DNA of 64,000 nucleotides from an uncultured Pseudomonadota bacterium. Its GTDB lineage: Bacteria; Myxococcota_A; UBA796; JAFGLY01. A program made the translations under genes and the position numbers. Below, in pieces: positions 33,193-42,338 of the stretch (its first letter is position 1; every line of letters starts with the position of its first letter). The notes below the pieces were generated by a model, which was not told where the DNA came from, did no database searches, and was given only the letters and a program-made list of their open reading frames with translations. The stretch covers positions 1 through 64,000 of the forward strand of contig CALDOK010000192.1 in the NCBI GenBank assembly GCA_937912125.1. Reading direction: 5' to 3'.

Positions 33193-34368
33193 CTAGCGGA
33201 GGGAGGCGGTGCCGAGCACGCCGATGGACACCACTGACTCGACGTAGGACTTCGAGGCTGGATTGGCGGTCCACTCGATGATGTAGCGGTACATGTAGAC
33301 GGCGACCAGCGTGCCGGGGGCGTAGGCGCTGAGGGAGGAGGCGGGGATGGTGATGGAGCCGTTGTCGTAGTCGCGACACAGCACGGTGCCGATGTAGTTT
33401 CCTGAGGTTCCGTCGTACATGCCGAGCATCGCAACGAAGGTGCCTGTCACGCCGAAGGGGCTGTAGGAGATCGTGGTGCCCTGGCGGCTCATCTGGGCAT
33501 CGAAGGCGCAGTAGTTGGTACAGGTTCCGCCCAGGAAGCGCGGCGTGGCGACGTACAGCAGCTCGTTGGGGGTCACGCTGGTGATCATCTGCCCCGTTGT
33601 CACCGCGTCCACGATGGTGAACGGACCCCAGTCGCCGCCGTCAGCCGCTTCGAGGTCGTAGGCGGTGTTGCGCTGGAAGTCGCTGTCGGTGAGCGAGCCT
33701 GCATCGTACTGGGCTTGGCCCCCCACGGTGGTGCGGGTGAGCGTGAGGCTGCGGCTGCCCGCCGTGAGGTGGATGTTGGTGCCGATGTCCAGGTAGCTCG
33801 ATGCCGGGGGCGTGTTGCTCGGGTTGGACACGCAGCTGCCAGGGTCGGGCAGCCAGGAGGTCCAGGTGGTGGCCGTGGCATTGTGGAACGCCGCGAACGC
33901 GCTGACCTGGGGCGATGTGGCGCCGAAGCACTCGGTGCAGGCGATCTGCAGGTGGCTGAACTCCACCACGCCGCCCACGCCGTCGATGTCGCCGCCCGAG
34001 GTGTCGTCGGGGATGACACTGTCGCTGAAGGTGTAGCCGCCCGGGACGGTCACCTCGCCCAGGCTCGAGCGCACCACCACGTCGACCTCGAGCTCCATGC
34101 CCGCGTTGGGGGCGGTGACGGTGATGGCGCCGCCGTCCAGGATGGTGGCGTCCACCACGGCATTGCCGAAGCTCACGCTGACCGTGCCCTCGAAGCCGCC
34201 GCCGGTGATGGTGACCAGGTTGCCGCCGGCGGTGGGCCCATAGTGCGGATCCACGTCGCCTACCCACAGGCCCTCGGGACCCGAGTCGACGTTGGGCGCC
34301 AGGAACAGATCACCGCAGCCGCCCAGGGCGGGCGCCAACAGGATCAGCGCCAGGAGCCAGGACCTCAT
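33193..34368 (-). CDS. Secreted lipoprotein with IPT/TIG domain
   Basis: 391 residues, lipoprotein signal ending at LGGC (about Cys 18). Residues about 38-118 form an IPT/TIG-type Ig-like domain (DPHYGPTAGGNLVTITGGGFEGTVSVSFG, then ITVTAPNAG). The rest is beta-rich without a named domain and ends AYAPGTLVAVYMYRY with a short tail. It is likely surface-exposed and binding. ATG at 34368 overlaps the stop of the propeller lipoprotein gene (ATGA), so translation is coupled. The three lipoproteins at 32901-35456 appear to be one small operon. Function unknown. Confidence 0.8.
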   Translation of the reverse strand: MRSWLLALILLAPALGGCGDLFLAPNVDSGPEGLWVGDVDPHYGPTAGGNLVTITGGGFEGTVSVSFGNAVVDATILDGGAITVTAPNAGMELEVDVVVRSSLGEVTVPGGYTFSDSVIPDDTSGGDIDGVGGVVEFSHLQIACTECFGATSPQVSAFAAFHNATATTWTSWLPDPGSCVSNPSNTPPASSYLDIGTNIHLTAGSRSLTLTRTTVGGQAQYDAGSLTDSDFQRNTAYDLEAADGGDWGPFTIVDAVTTGQMITSVTPNELLYVATPRFLGGTCTNYCAFDAQMSRQGTTISYSPFGVTGTFVAMLGMYDGTSGNYIGTVLCRDYDNGSITIPASSLSAYAPGTLVAVYMYRYIIEWTANPASKSYVESVVSIGVLGTASLR

Positions 34369-35456
34369 TCGGCGGTGTCCCCTCCCATGCTGCCCAGGGG
34401 GTCGTAGATGAAGTAGCCGACGCCCGACTCGCCGCCCCAGGTGTCGGTGACCCACAGGTGGATGCGGTCGCCTACGCGGTTGGCCGCCACGGCACCGACC
34501 TCGCCTTGCGGGGTCTGGTTGATGGGGATGCGCTCTTGCTGGACCTCCCAGGTGTCGCCGTCGCTCGAGGTGGCCCAGCCCAGGAACATCTGGCTGGAGG
34601 TCTGGTACCCGACGTTGACCTCCCAGTCACCGAAGCCCACGAAGAACATGTACCAGGAGCCCGCCAGCTCCACGACTGCGGTGCTGATGAAGCCCTCGTC
34701 GTACCAGGAGTTCGGGGGGCCCGCGGGGATCATCTGGCGTTCCCCCATGGTCCAGGAGAGGCCATCGGCGGACGACATGGCATACATCGAGCACGCGGTC
34801 TCGCCCATGTTGTAGCCGGCGACGTAGCCCTTGTAGCCGCCCACGGTGCCCAGGCTCAGCCCCAGGGGCCAGCAGCCGTTCACCATGCCGCCCGAAGAGG
34901 GATTGACCAGGTCGAAGACCGGGTCGGAGAGCTCCCAGTCGAGGCCGTCCACGGACGACGCGGTGCCGAGCTTCCACTCGCTGCCCACCACGTTGTACCC
35001 ACCGTAGAGGATCAGGTACTGCATGGCGGTGGGGTCCCAGACCACCTGCATGCCCTGCATCCCGTCGTGGTTCCAGGCCCGGAAGTCCTCGGGTTCCTCC
35101 AGCAGCGGGTTCGAGGGGTAGGGTGTCCAGGTGGTGCCGTCGTCGCTGATGGCGTAGCCCAGGCCGTAGTCGCCGTACTCGCTGCCTACGGGCGCCCCGA
35201 TGTACCACATCTGGTAGAAGGGGTGCCCCACGACCTCGGTGACGTTGAAGGTGGTGTTGCCGATGGCCCCTGCCCAGGTCTCGCCCGAGGTGGTGAAGAC
35301 CGGGTTGCAGTCGTACGAGTAGAAGTCCGAGTCCAGGACGCGGGTGAAGTCGCACTCGGTGACGTCGCCGGGGTCGATGTCAGGTGGCGCTGGGATCACC
35401 TCGTAGTCGGACGGACAACCGGTCAAGACGAGCGCGAGAACCAGGGTTGGGCGCAT
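34365..35456 (-). CDS. Lipoprotein with GH43/levansucrase-type five-bladed propeller
   Basis: 363 residues with a lipoprotein signal (MRPTLVLALVLTGC, Cys 14). The mature part repeats motifs of the form YAISDDGTTWTPYPSNPLL, SVDGLDWELSDPVF, SSADGLSWTM and ATSSDGDTWEVQ, typical of the five-bladed beta-propeller of GH43/GH32-like enzymes and their non-catalytic relatives. A catalytic Asp at the start and Glu in blade 3 cannot be assigned surely by eye, so it may bind rather than cleave glycans. GGAGG lies 4 bases upstream of ATG 35456. It is divergent from the Ser/Thr kinase gene, with 144 bases between. Confidence 0.7.
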   Translation of the reverse strand: MRPTLVLALVLTGCPSDYEVIPAPPDIDPGDVTECDFTRVLDSDFYSYDCNPVFTTSGETWAGAIGNTTFNVTEVVGHPFYQMWYIGAPVGSEYGDYGLGYAISDDGTTWTPYPSNPLLEEPEDFRAWNHDGMQGMQVVWDPTAMQYLILYGGYNVVGSEWKLGTASSVDGLDWELSDPVFDLVNPSSGGMVNGCWPLGLSLGTVGGYKGYVAGYNMGETACSMYAMSSADGLSWTMGERQMIPAGPPNSWYDEGFISTAVVELAGSWYMFFVGFGDWEVNVGYQTSSQMFLGWATSSDGDTWEVQQERIPINQTPQGEVGAVAANRVGDRIHLWVTDTWGGESGVGYFIYDPLGSMGGDTAE

Positions 35457-35600
35457 GGGGCCTCCAGGTCGGCATCTCCATTGAGGATAGCGGCTCCCAT
35501 GGCCGCTGGCCACGGCCTGGGACGCCGTGGTGCACGCTGGCAGGCGCGCTGCGGCTGCAATACTGCTTCGGAGAGCTGCGCGCGCTGCGCTGGAGGCACG

Positions 35601-37625
35601 GTGATCGGAAGTCGATTCGGGCGGTACCGCGTAGAGCAAGAGCTCGGCAGAGGCGACTTCGGGGTCACCTGCCGGGCGGTGGATGTGGAGGGCTCGGGTC
35701 GCGAGCTGGCCTTCAAGGTCGCCCACGCCCACCTGTGCCAGGACGATCTCTTCCAGGCCCTGCTGGAGCGCGAGTGCGCGCCCCTGCGGGGCCTGCGGCA
35801 TCCGGGCATCGCCGCCTTCCAGGGCCTGACGGCCGAGGGCGGGCAGCTGGTGGCCGCCCGCGAGCTGGTGGCGGGCGAGGATCTGCGACGCGTGATCGCG
35901 CGGGGGCGCGTACCTGTGGAGCACGTGCCCGGCCTGCTCGAGCTGGCCCTGCGCGCCCTGGCCCATGCCCACCAGCAGCGGGTGATCCACGGCGACATCA
36001 GCCCCACCAACATCTTCTGGTGCTACGACGGCAGCCTGCGGCTGACCGACTTCGGCCTGGCCAGGGCCGTCCATGTGGCCGAGGCCACCCGCACCGGCGC
36101 ACCCTCGGGCCACGCCGACTACATGGCGCCCGAGCTGGCTGAGGGCGTGCAGAGCGCGCGCTCGGACCTCTACTCCATCGGCCTGATCGCCTACGAGTGT
36201 CTGGTCGGGCACCCCGCCTGCGAGCCTGGCGACGCCGCGAGCAAGGCCGCGTGGCATCGCAACAAGGGCCTGCCCGACCCTCGCGTCGAGCAGCCCGACT
36301 GCCCTGACTGGCTCGCTCGAGTCCTGATGCAGCTGGCGGCCATCGAGCCCTCCACCCGGCCCAAGGACGCCGATGCGGCGCTGATGCTGCTGCGGCCGGT
36401 GCGGGCGCCCACCGTCGGCGACTCCAACCTGGAGCCGTCCACCCAGATCGGCTCGTCGTCTTCGGGCTTGGTGCCTCCGCCTCCCCCGGAGCGCACGCCT
36501 CCCGCCCCGCCGACCATCGAGCGCCCCGTGCTGGAAGACACCGTGGCCACCACGGCCCCCGAGGGCTTCGGCGGCGGCGGATTCAGCGCCAGCGCCGGCT
36601 TCGGAACCGGCGGCGGCTTCGGTCGCACCGTCACCGAGGCTCCCCCGGCCAGCGCTCCCTCGGCCCCGCTATCGTCCAGCCCCGGCCTGCCTTCGCCTCC
36701 TCTCGCAACTGGGGCCCCGGTCTCGGCCACCGCCGCTGCCGGGGTGGCCGCGCCCCGCGTGCCGGCCTCCGCCAGCGCCCGCGGCGTGGATCGTCGGCTC
36801 GACCCTCCCACCGCCCAGGAGCGGGCGCTCGCGGCCAAGCGGGAGCGAATCCGGGTCGCCGTGTTCTGGTCCGTGGCTGTAGGGGTCCTGCTGGTCAGCG
36901 TCGTGGCCTTCGTGGGCTACCGGGCCATCGAGGCCCGGCGCTTGGCTGCGGCGAGGGCCACAGGTCCCGACTTCGATCCCGAGCTGCTGCTGGGTGGGGG
37001 CTACGACCGCTACGGCGAGCCGCCGGAGGTCGAGAAGCCCGGTGGTGGTGGCCGGTCCAGCGCGGGGAACGACGATGACGTGGCTGCCACCGATCCCAAC
37101 GCCAAGGCTGCGGTCCAGCAGCGTCCGGCCGCTGGCGCCAACGACGAGCGCTACCTCTTGGGAGGAGGGGCCGAGGCCACGGGTGAGTATGGTCACCTCA
37201 GCCTGTCCTCCAACCCCATCGGCGCACGCATCTGGGTCGACAACCAGGAGCTGGGCTACACGCCCCTCGAGGCCCACAGCCTGCGCGAAGGGCGCCATGT
37301 GGTGCGCCTCGAGCTCGAGGGCTTCGCCTGGTCCAGCCAGGCGGTCGAGGTGCGCCGCGGCGAGCTTGTGGATCTGGGCAACGTCACCCTCGAGCGCGAG
37401 GTGGTCGCGGCTGGGCCGGTGCTGCTGTGGAGCGTCGAGCTCGAGGGCTCCAGCGTCTTCGTAGACGGCACCCACGCCGGCAGGATGCCTGTGGTGGTCG
37501 AGATGACCCCTGGGCCCCACACCTTCTTCGTGCAGCCCAGTCAGGGAGAGCCGATCGAGCTCGAGCTCATCGCCTACCCCGGCACGGACGACGACCCAGG
37601 CCGTCTCCAGTTGGAACCGCGCTGA
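35601..37625 (+). CDS. Transmembrane Ser/Thr protein kinase with PEGA repeats
   Basis: 674 residues. The kinase domain (about 5-270) shows a glycine loop (LGRGDFGVTC), the ATP-binding Lys in LAFKVAH (about 39), the catalytic loop HGDISPTN (about 131, a non-RD variant with Gly in place of Arg), DFGLA (about 151) and APELAEG. A Pro/Gly/Ser-rich linker follows, then one membrane helix at about 417-440 (VFWSVAVGVLLVSVVAFVGY). Two PEGA-type repeats end the protein: IGARIWVDNQELGYTPLEAHSLREGRHVV (about 537-565) and a second around VFVDGTHAGRMPVVV (about 618). PEGA repeats typically lie at the cell surface and may sense signals. GTG at 35601 with GGAGG 4 bases upstream is preferred over the upstream open frame. 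Confidence 0.9.
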   Translation: MIGSRFGRYRVEQELGRGDFGVTCRAVDVEGSGRELAFKVAHAHLCQDDLFQALLERECAPLRGLRHPGIAAFQGLTAEGGQLVAARELVAGEDLRRVIARGRVPVEHVPGLLELALRALAHAHQQRVIHGDISPTNIFWCYDGSLRLTDFGLARAVHVAEATRTGAPSGHADYMAPELAEGVQSARSDLYSIGLIAYECLVGHPACEPGDAASKAAWHRNKGLPDPRVEQPDCPDWLARVLMQLAAIEPSTRPKDADAALMLLRPVRAPTVGDSNLEPSTQIGSSSSGLVPPPPPERTPPAPPTIERPVLEDTVATTAPEGFGGGGFSASAGFGTGGGFGRTVTEAPPASAPSAPLSSSPGLPSPPLATGAPVSATAAAGVAAPRVPASASARGVDRRLDPPTAQERALAAKRERIRVAVFWSVAVGVLLVSVVAFVGYRAIEARRLAAARATGPDFDPELLLGGGYDRYGEPPEVEKPGGGGRSSAGNDDDVAATDPNAKAAVQQRPAAGANDERYLLGGGAEATGEYGHLSLSSNPIGARIWVDNQELGYTPLEAHSLREGRHVVRLELEGFAWSSQAVEVRRGELVDLGNVTLEREVVAAGPVLLWSVELEGSSVFVDGTHAGRMPVVVEMTPGPHTFFVQPSQGEPIELELIAYPGTDDDPGRLQLEPR

Positions 37626-37834
37626 CGCCCGACGCGCGCCCTGGCGACCCCCGCTGAGCGGCCCAGCGCGTGCCCGCGAGATGTGTCCGAAGTGACAAGT
37701 TGCACCATCGATATGGTCGATGTCGCAGATTGTCTGAGATCCAGGTGGATCACGGGATTCCACTGCTGTATAGTAGCGATGACCGCAGTGGCGCGCTGCG
37801 CGAAGCGTACGTACACCTCCAGGGAGGCACCCAG
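37626..37834 (+). promoter_or_regulatory. Leader/promoter region before the carboxypeptidase-regulatory-like lipoprotein
   Basis: 209 bases between the kinase stop and the next start. TATAGT at 37769-37774 with TGGATC 17 bases upstream (37746-37751) is a possible sigma-70-like promoter. A short inverted repeat ACCAT-cgat-ATGGT lies at about 37703-37716. AGGGAGG at 37821-37827 is the ribosome site for the ATG at 37835. The frame is open through this region, but I read it as non-coding. Confidence 0.35.
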
Positions 37835-39733
37835 ATGTCCACCAAGACCCTCACCATCCTCGCTTCTGTCGCCCTCATCGGCTGTCAGGGCGCAGGCTCC
37901 ACCCTCGATCAAGAGATCGGCCGCATCGGTGGCTTCGTCTACGATCTCGATGGCAACCCGGTCGCCGACGTCACCGTCGAAGTCCAGGGCCTCGAGGCCA
38001 CGACGAACGCCAGCGGCTACTACCAGCTGGGCGACATCCTGCCTGCCTCGGCGATCCCGGTGACCTTCCACAAGGACGGCTACGCCACGGGCTATTCCCG
38101 CGCCGAGCTGATCTCTTGGGAGTTCGTGTCGGTCAATGGCACCATCATGCCCATCGACGGCACCGCCACCTTCGACGCCTCCGTCGGCGGCACGGTGGAG
38201 ATCGAAGGCGTGAGCATCACCTTCGCCTCCGACAACATCCTCACCACCAGCGGCGAACTCTACACGGGCGAAGTGGTCGTCTCCTCCACCCACGTCAACC
38301 CGCACACCTCCGAGATCCTCGGCGCCCCCGGCGACCTCACCGCTTGGCGCAAGGTCACCGACGCGGGCAAGGACGACAGCTACACCCTCAACCAGCTGGT
38401 CTCCTACGGCATGATCAACGTCACCCTCGAGACCCCCGAGGGCGAAGAGGTCGAGGTCGATCCCACCCAGCCGGTCGATGTGTCCATGCCCATCGACAAC
38501 GGCGAGTACCCCGACGTGTACCGCCTCGATGTCGGCGACACCAACGACGTGTGGTCCTTCGACCCTGAGCTGTCCCGCTGGGTGGACGACGGCGTGGGCA
38601 CCATCGCCGAGACCGATGATGGCCTGGCCTTCGAGTTCCAGGCGTCCCACTTCTCCTGGTGGAACTGCGACCAGGGCTACGTGCCCACCTGCGCCACCGG
38701 CTACGTCTACGACGTGCTGGACTTCCCGGTCCGCTCCGCCGAGGTCACCTGCACGGGCTCTCAGACCAACTCCACGGTCTACACCGACGAGAACGGTCTG
38801 TACGTCTGCACCGTCATGGTGGGCGACACCATCAACGTCACCGCCACCACCACCGTGGGTGGCCGCAACTGGTCCGAGACCGAGGGCGGCGTCTACCTCT
38901 ACGGCTACGGCTCCTCCGCTGCCGATTGCCAGCCCATCGACGATCTGGACATCCAGGTCTGCCGTGAGACCGGCGTCATCACCGGTGGCAACTTCACCGC
39001 CTCCTCCGGAAAGGGCGGCGAAGAGTACCAGGTCGACCTCATCGAGGCCGCCTTCTGGGAGCCTCAGGGCGACCCCATCCTCTGCGAGGATCCCTGGAAC
39101 TCGCTGGACGACAACGAGTGCACCATGGCCCACCCCGACGAGGTCGAGAAGTGGGTCGACAATGGCGACACCATGGTCGAGGCCTACGAAGATGGCCGCT
39201 CGGTCGGTGACCACCTGACCATCAGCACCTCTCGCGAGAACTTCGAGATGGACCGCGACTACCTCGACGGCAAGCCCTGGTACCGCTGGGACGAGTACGA
39301 AGAGGAAGGCATCTTCGAGGACAACGACGACATCGACATCCAGGCCCCGGGCGATCGCGGCGACTACATGGGCAGCTTCTCCAAGGAGAACTTCACCCGT
39401 ATGCCTCCCGCCACCCACGTGGCCCCTGGTGAGTACGAGGGCACCTACGACGGCGGCAGCCTGGACGTCGAGTACGATGGCGCCAACAACGACGCCAATG
39501 GTGTCGTGGTCTTCGTAGCCTCTGAGAACGCCTACGAGGACGAGACCTGCATGTGTCGGTTCAATGATGACGGCAAGATCTCGGTGCCCTCGAACTACAT
39601 GAACCAGCTCGACAGGGGCATGGGTGCCATCACGATCGCCCACCTCGAGAACCACTGGACGGAAGGCCCCGATGGCCTGCCCATCCGCGTGCAGCTGTTC
39701 TCCGGCACCATGATGTCGGTAGACTTCGAGTAG
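37835..39733 (+). CDS. Large surface lipoprotein with carboxypeptidase-regulatory-like (CnaB-type) domains
   Basis: 632 residues with a lipoprotein signal ending at LIGC (Cys 15). Two Ig-like CarboxypepD_reg/CnaB-type domains are visible: GRIGGFVYDLDGNPVADVTVEVQG...TNASGYYQLGDI (about 27-75) and CATGYVYDVLDFPVRSAEVTC...TDENGLYVC (about 287-330). The remainder is acidic and beta-rich (GDNDDIDIQAPGD). Such domains act as spacers or rods and may bind other surface proteins. No enzyme motif is seen. The start at 37835 is set by AGGGAGG upstream and the signal peptide. It ends just before a strong terminator. Confidence 0.82.
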   Translation: MSTKTLTILASVALIGCQGAGSTLDQEIGRIGGFVYDLDGNPVADVTVEVQGLEATTNASGYYQLGDILPASAIPVTFHKDGYATGYSRAELISWEFVSVNGTIMPIDGTATFDASVGGTVEIEGVSITFASDNILTTSGELYTGEVVVSSTHVNPHTSEILGAPGDLTAWRKVTDAGKDDSYTLNQLVSYGMINVTLETPEGEEVEVDPTQPVDVSMPIDNGEYPDVYRLDVGDTNDVWSFDPELSRWVDDGVGTIAETDDGLAFEFQASHFSWWNCDQGYVPTCATGYVYDVLDFPVRSAEVTCTGSQTNSTVYTDENGLYVCTVMVGDTINVTATTTVGGRNWSETEGGVYLYGYGSSAADCQPIDDLDIQVCRETGVITGGNFTASSGKGGEEYQVDLIEAAFWEPQGDPILCEDPWNSLDDNECTMAHPDEVEKWVDNGDTMVEAYEDGRSVGDHLTISTSRENFEMDRDYLDGKPWYRWDEYEEEGIFEDNDDIDIQAPGDRGDYMGSFSKENFTRMPPATHVAPGEYEGTYDGGSLDVEYDGANNDANGVVVFVASENAYEDETCMCRFNDDGKISVPSNYMNQLDRGMGAITIAHLENHWTEGPDGLPIRVQLFSGTMMSVDFE

Positions 39734-39752
39734 TCCCTCCCTTCGCGCCATG

Positions 39753-39786
39753 ACAGCCCGGGGCTTCGGCCTCGGGCTGTTTGCTT
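39753..39786 (+). terminator. Rho-independent terminator after the large surface lipoprotein
   Basis: An 11-bp stem CAGCCCGGGGC/GCCTCGGGCTG (one G-U pair) with a TTCG tetraloop, extended by an A-T pair, is followed by TTTGCTT. It is the clearest terminator in the window. It separates the lipoprotein from the decarboxylase operon. Confidence 0.88.
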
Positions 39787-39896
39787 AGGGGAGTTGGTGG
39801 CGGGGATCGCCATGTTCACAGCCCGCGGCATTCGGATCTTTCACTCGGCGCGGAGCGTGATAGGGGCCGCGCTCACTTTCGCGATCGTGGTGGTTC

Positions 39897-41447
39897 ATGT
39901 CAGAGCGTTCCGTGAACGAGCAGCTCCGTGGGCTCAGGCAGCAAGCGCGCCTTGGCGGTGGTGCCAAGCGCATCGAAGCTCAGCATGGCAAGGGCAAGCT
40001 CACCGCCCGTGAGCGCGTCGAGCTGCTGCTGGATCCCGGCTCCTTCGAGGAGCTGGACTTGCTGGTGGAGCATCGCTGCACCGACTTCGGGATGGAGTCC
40101 AAGCACTTCGCCGGTGATGGCGTTGTGGCCGGCTACGGCACGGTCGGTGGGCGGATGATCTTCGTCTTCGCGCAGGACTTCACCGTCCTGGGCGGCTCGC
40201 TGTCCGAGACCCACGCGGCCAAGATCTGCAAGGTCCAGGACATGGCGGCCAAGATGGGCTGTCCGATCATCGGCCTGAACGACTCGGGCGGTGCCCGCAT
40301 CCAGGAGGGCGTCGCGGCACTGGGCGGCTACGCCGACATCTTCCTGCGCAACACCATGGCCTCGGGGCTCGTGCCCCAGCTCACCGGCATCATGGGGCCC
40401 TGCGCCGGTGGGGCGGTCTATTCGCCAGCGCTCACCGACTTCATCGTGATGGTCGAGAACTCTTCCTACATGTTCATCACCGGCCCCAAGGTGGTGAAGA
40501 CCGTACTCAACGAGGTGGTCAGCTCCGAGCAGCTGGGAGGGGCTGTGGCCCACGCCACCCGCAGCGGCGTGGCGCACTTCACCGCCCCCGGCGACGGGCA
40601 GGCAATCGCGCTGCTCCGCCAGCTGCTGAGCTACATGCCGCAGAACAACATGGAAGATCCTCCGGTGGTCCCCACCGACGATCCCCCGGATAGGGCGGAT
40701 GCCTCCCTGGACACCGTCGTCCCCGAGGACCCCAACCTCCCCTACGACATCCGGCTGGTCATCGGCAGCGTCGCTGACCGTGGCTCGTTCCTCGAGGTCC
40801 AGGCGGCCTGGGCACCCAACATCGTGGTGGGCTTCGCTCGACTCGATGGCCGCAGCGTGGGCATCATCGCCAACCAGCCGCAGCACCTGGCCGGTGTGCT
40901 CGACATCAAGGCGAGCATCAAGGCGGCTCGCTTCATCCGCTTCTGCGACGCCTTCAACATCCCCTTGCTCACCTTCGTGGACGTGCCCGGCTTCCTGCCC
41001 GGGACCGCCCAGGAGCACGGCGGCATCATCCTGCACGGGGCAAAGCTCATCTACGCTTACTCCGAGGCTACGGTCCCAAAGGTCACCGTCATCACCCGCA
41101 AGGCCTATGGCGGCGCCTACTGTGTGATGTCCTCCAAGCACCTTCGGGGCGACGTCAACCTGGCCTGGCCCACCGCCGAGATCGCGGTCATGGGCCCCAA
41201 GGGTGCGGTGGAGATCGTCTTCCGCAACGAGCTCAAGGCCGCCGACGACATGGCCACGCGCCAGGCCGAGCTCGAGCAGGACTACAAGGACAAGTTCGCC
41301 AACCCCTACGTGGCGGCTCGCCGGGGCTACGTCGATGACGTGATCCAGCCCCGCAGCACCCGGAGGGCGGTCATCCGGGCCCTGCGCATGTTGGCCACCA
41401 AGAAGGACACGAACCCCGTGAAGAAGCACGGCAACATCCCCCTCTAG
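39897..41447 (+). CDS. mmdA: Biotin-dependent carboxyltransferase, methylmalonyl-CoA decarboxylase alpha-like
   Basis: 516 residues, the length of MmdA/PccB-type carboxyltransferases. Two crotonase-fold halves are evident: the first with [31 protein letters not shown] and [16 protein letters not shown]; the second with [40 protein letters not shown] and [12 protein letters not shown]. In the Na+-pumping decarboxylases this subunit moves the carboxyl group from methylmalonyl-CoA (or a related acyl-CoA) to biotin. No biotin carboxylase gene follows; gamma, biotin carrier and membrane beta subunits do, which fits a decarboxylase rather than propionyl-CoA carboxylase. ATG at 39897; ribosome site weak. 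Substrate cannot be fixed; malonyl- or glutaconyl-CoA are alternatives. Confidence 0.88.
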   Translation: MSERSVNEQLRGLRQQARLGGGAKRIEAQHGKGKLTARERVELLLDPGSFEELDLLVEHRCTDFGMESKHFAGDGVVAGYGTVGGRMIFVFAQDFTVLGGSLSETHAAKICKVQDMAAKMGCPIIGLNDSGGARIQEGVAALGGYADIFLRNTMASGLVPQLTGIMGPCAGGAVYSPALTDFIVMVENSSYMFITGPKVVKTVLNEVVSSEQLGGAVAHATRSGVAHFTAPGDGQAIALLRQLLSYMPQNNMEDPPVVPTDDPPDRADASLDTVVPEDPNLPYDIRLVIGSVADRGSFLEVQAAWAPNIVVGFARLDGRSVGIIANQPQHLAGVLDIKASIKAARFIRFCDAFNIPLLTFVDVPGFLPGTAQEHGGIILHGAKLIYAYSEATVPKVTVITRKAYGGAYCVMSSKHLRGDVNLAWPTAEIAVMGPKGAVEIVFRNELKAADDMATRQAELEQDYKDKFANPYVAARRGYVDDVIQPRSTRRAVIRALRMLATKKDTNPVKKHGNIPL

Positions 41448-41452
41448 CCCCC

Positions 41453-41893
41453 ATGGTCTCCATGCAGCTCAACAGCTGGTTGTCGACACAGGCCACGCCG
41501 CCTGTCGCCGAGCCCACCCTGCGGGGGCTCGAGGCCATCGCTGCCGCCGACGGTTGGATGGTGGCGCTGGTGGGCATGAGCATCGTCTTCGTCGCGCTCT
41601 TCCTGCTCTTCCTGGTGATGGTCGGGCTGCGTCGGGCGCTCGAGCCCCGGCTTGCGTCCCGCCCGAGGGCTCCTGCCCCCGCATCCGCTCCGGTCCAAGA
41701 CAGCCCATCCGCAGGTCCTCCCAGCCTGTCACCCAAGCTCGTGGCTGCCGTCGCCACCGCCATCAGGCTCGAGCAGCGGCGTCAGGCGGCCTCCATGCAC
41801 TCGCCTCAGAGCGTCGCCGGCTCCGGCTGGGTGGCCGCTCGCAGCCTGCAGTGGGCCTCCCACCAGCAGATCTTCCTCCGCCCCCGCCGTTGA
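41453..41893 (+). CDS. mmdD: Sodium-pump decarboxylase small membrane subunit (OadG/MmdD-like)
   Basis: 146 residues with one membrane helix at about 38-56 (MVALVGMSIVFVALFLLFLVMVGL) preceded by a short polar start, then a Pro/Ala-rich linker and a basic tail. This is the layout of OadG/MmdD, which holds the carboxyltransferase and biotin carrier to the membrane beta subunit. In Veillonella the order is A-D-E-C-B; here it is A-D-C-B with no separate E. The start at 41453 lies 5 bases after the mmdA stop; ATG at 41462 is another option. Sequence conservation in this family is low, so the call rests on topology and position. Confidence 0.75.
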   Translation: MVSMQLNSWLSTQATPPVAEPTLRGLEAIAAADGWMVALVGMSIVFVALFLLFLVMVGLRRALEPRLASRPRAPAPASAPVQDSPSAGPPSLSPKLVAAVATAIRLEQRRQAASMHSPQSVAGSGWVAARSLQWASHQQIFLRPRR

Positions 41894-41909
41894 GAAGGGA
41901 GAGCACACC

Positions 41910-42332
41910 ATGGCTACGTGGAACATCGAGATCGACGGAACCAGCTTCGAGGTGGACGTGCAGTCCCTCGAGGCCGGCCGGGCGACCGTCATGGTCGACG
42001 GTCAGCACTACGACGTGGGCTGGGTCGAGCCCGAGGGCGCCAGTCCGGTGGTCAGCCCGGCCCCGCAGGCCGCCTATGCCCCCTCGGCGGCTGCTCCCGC
42101 CGTCGCCAGGCAGGCGCCCAAGGGCGTGGTGGCGTCGCCGCTGCCTGGGCTCGTGCTCGAGCTCCTGGTCAAGCAGGGCGACACTGTCCAGAGCGGCGAT
42201 GTCGTGGCCAAGATCGAGGCCATGAAGATGGCCAACGAGGTGCGCTGCAACCTGGCGGGCACCGTCACCGAGGTCGTCGTCCGGGCCGGTGACACGGTGG
42301 ACGAGGGCGCCCACCTGCTGCGCATCGGGTAG
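41910..42332 (+). CDS. mmdC: Biotin carrier subunit of the decarboxylase
   Basis: 140 residues. The C-terminal biotinyl domain (about 70-140) contains the biotin-attachment motif EAMKMANEV with the Lys near residue 107. An N-terminal beta domain (WNIEIDGTSFEVDV) and a Pro/Ala-rich hinge (SPAPQAAYAPSAAAP) precede it, as in OadA C-terminal and MmdC proteins. It carries the carboxyl group from the carboxyltransferase to the membrane beta subunit, where decarboxylation drives Na+ export. ATG at 41910 has AAGGGAGAG upstream. It lies between mmdD and mmdB in the operon. Confidence 0.93.
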   Translation: MATWNIEIDGTSFEVDVQSLEAGRATVMVDGQHYDVGWVEPEGASPVVSPAPQAAYAPSAAAPAVARQAPKGVVASPLPGLVLELLVKQGDTVQSGDVVAKIEAMKMANEVRCNLAGTVTEVVVRAGDTVDEGAHLLRIG

Positions 42333-42338
42333 CCCGCC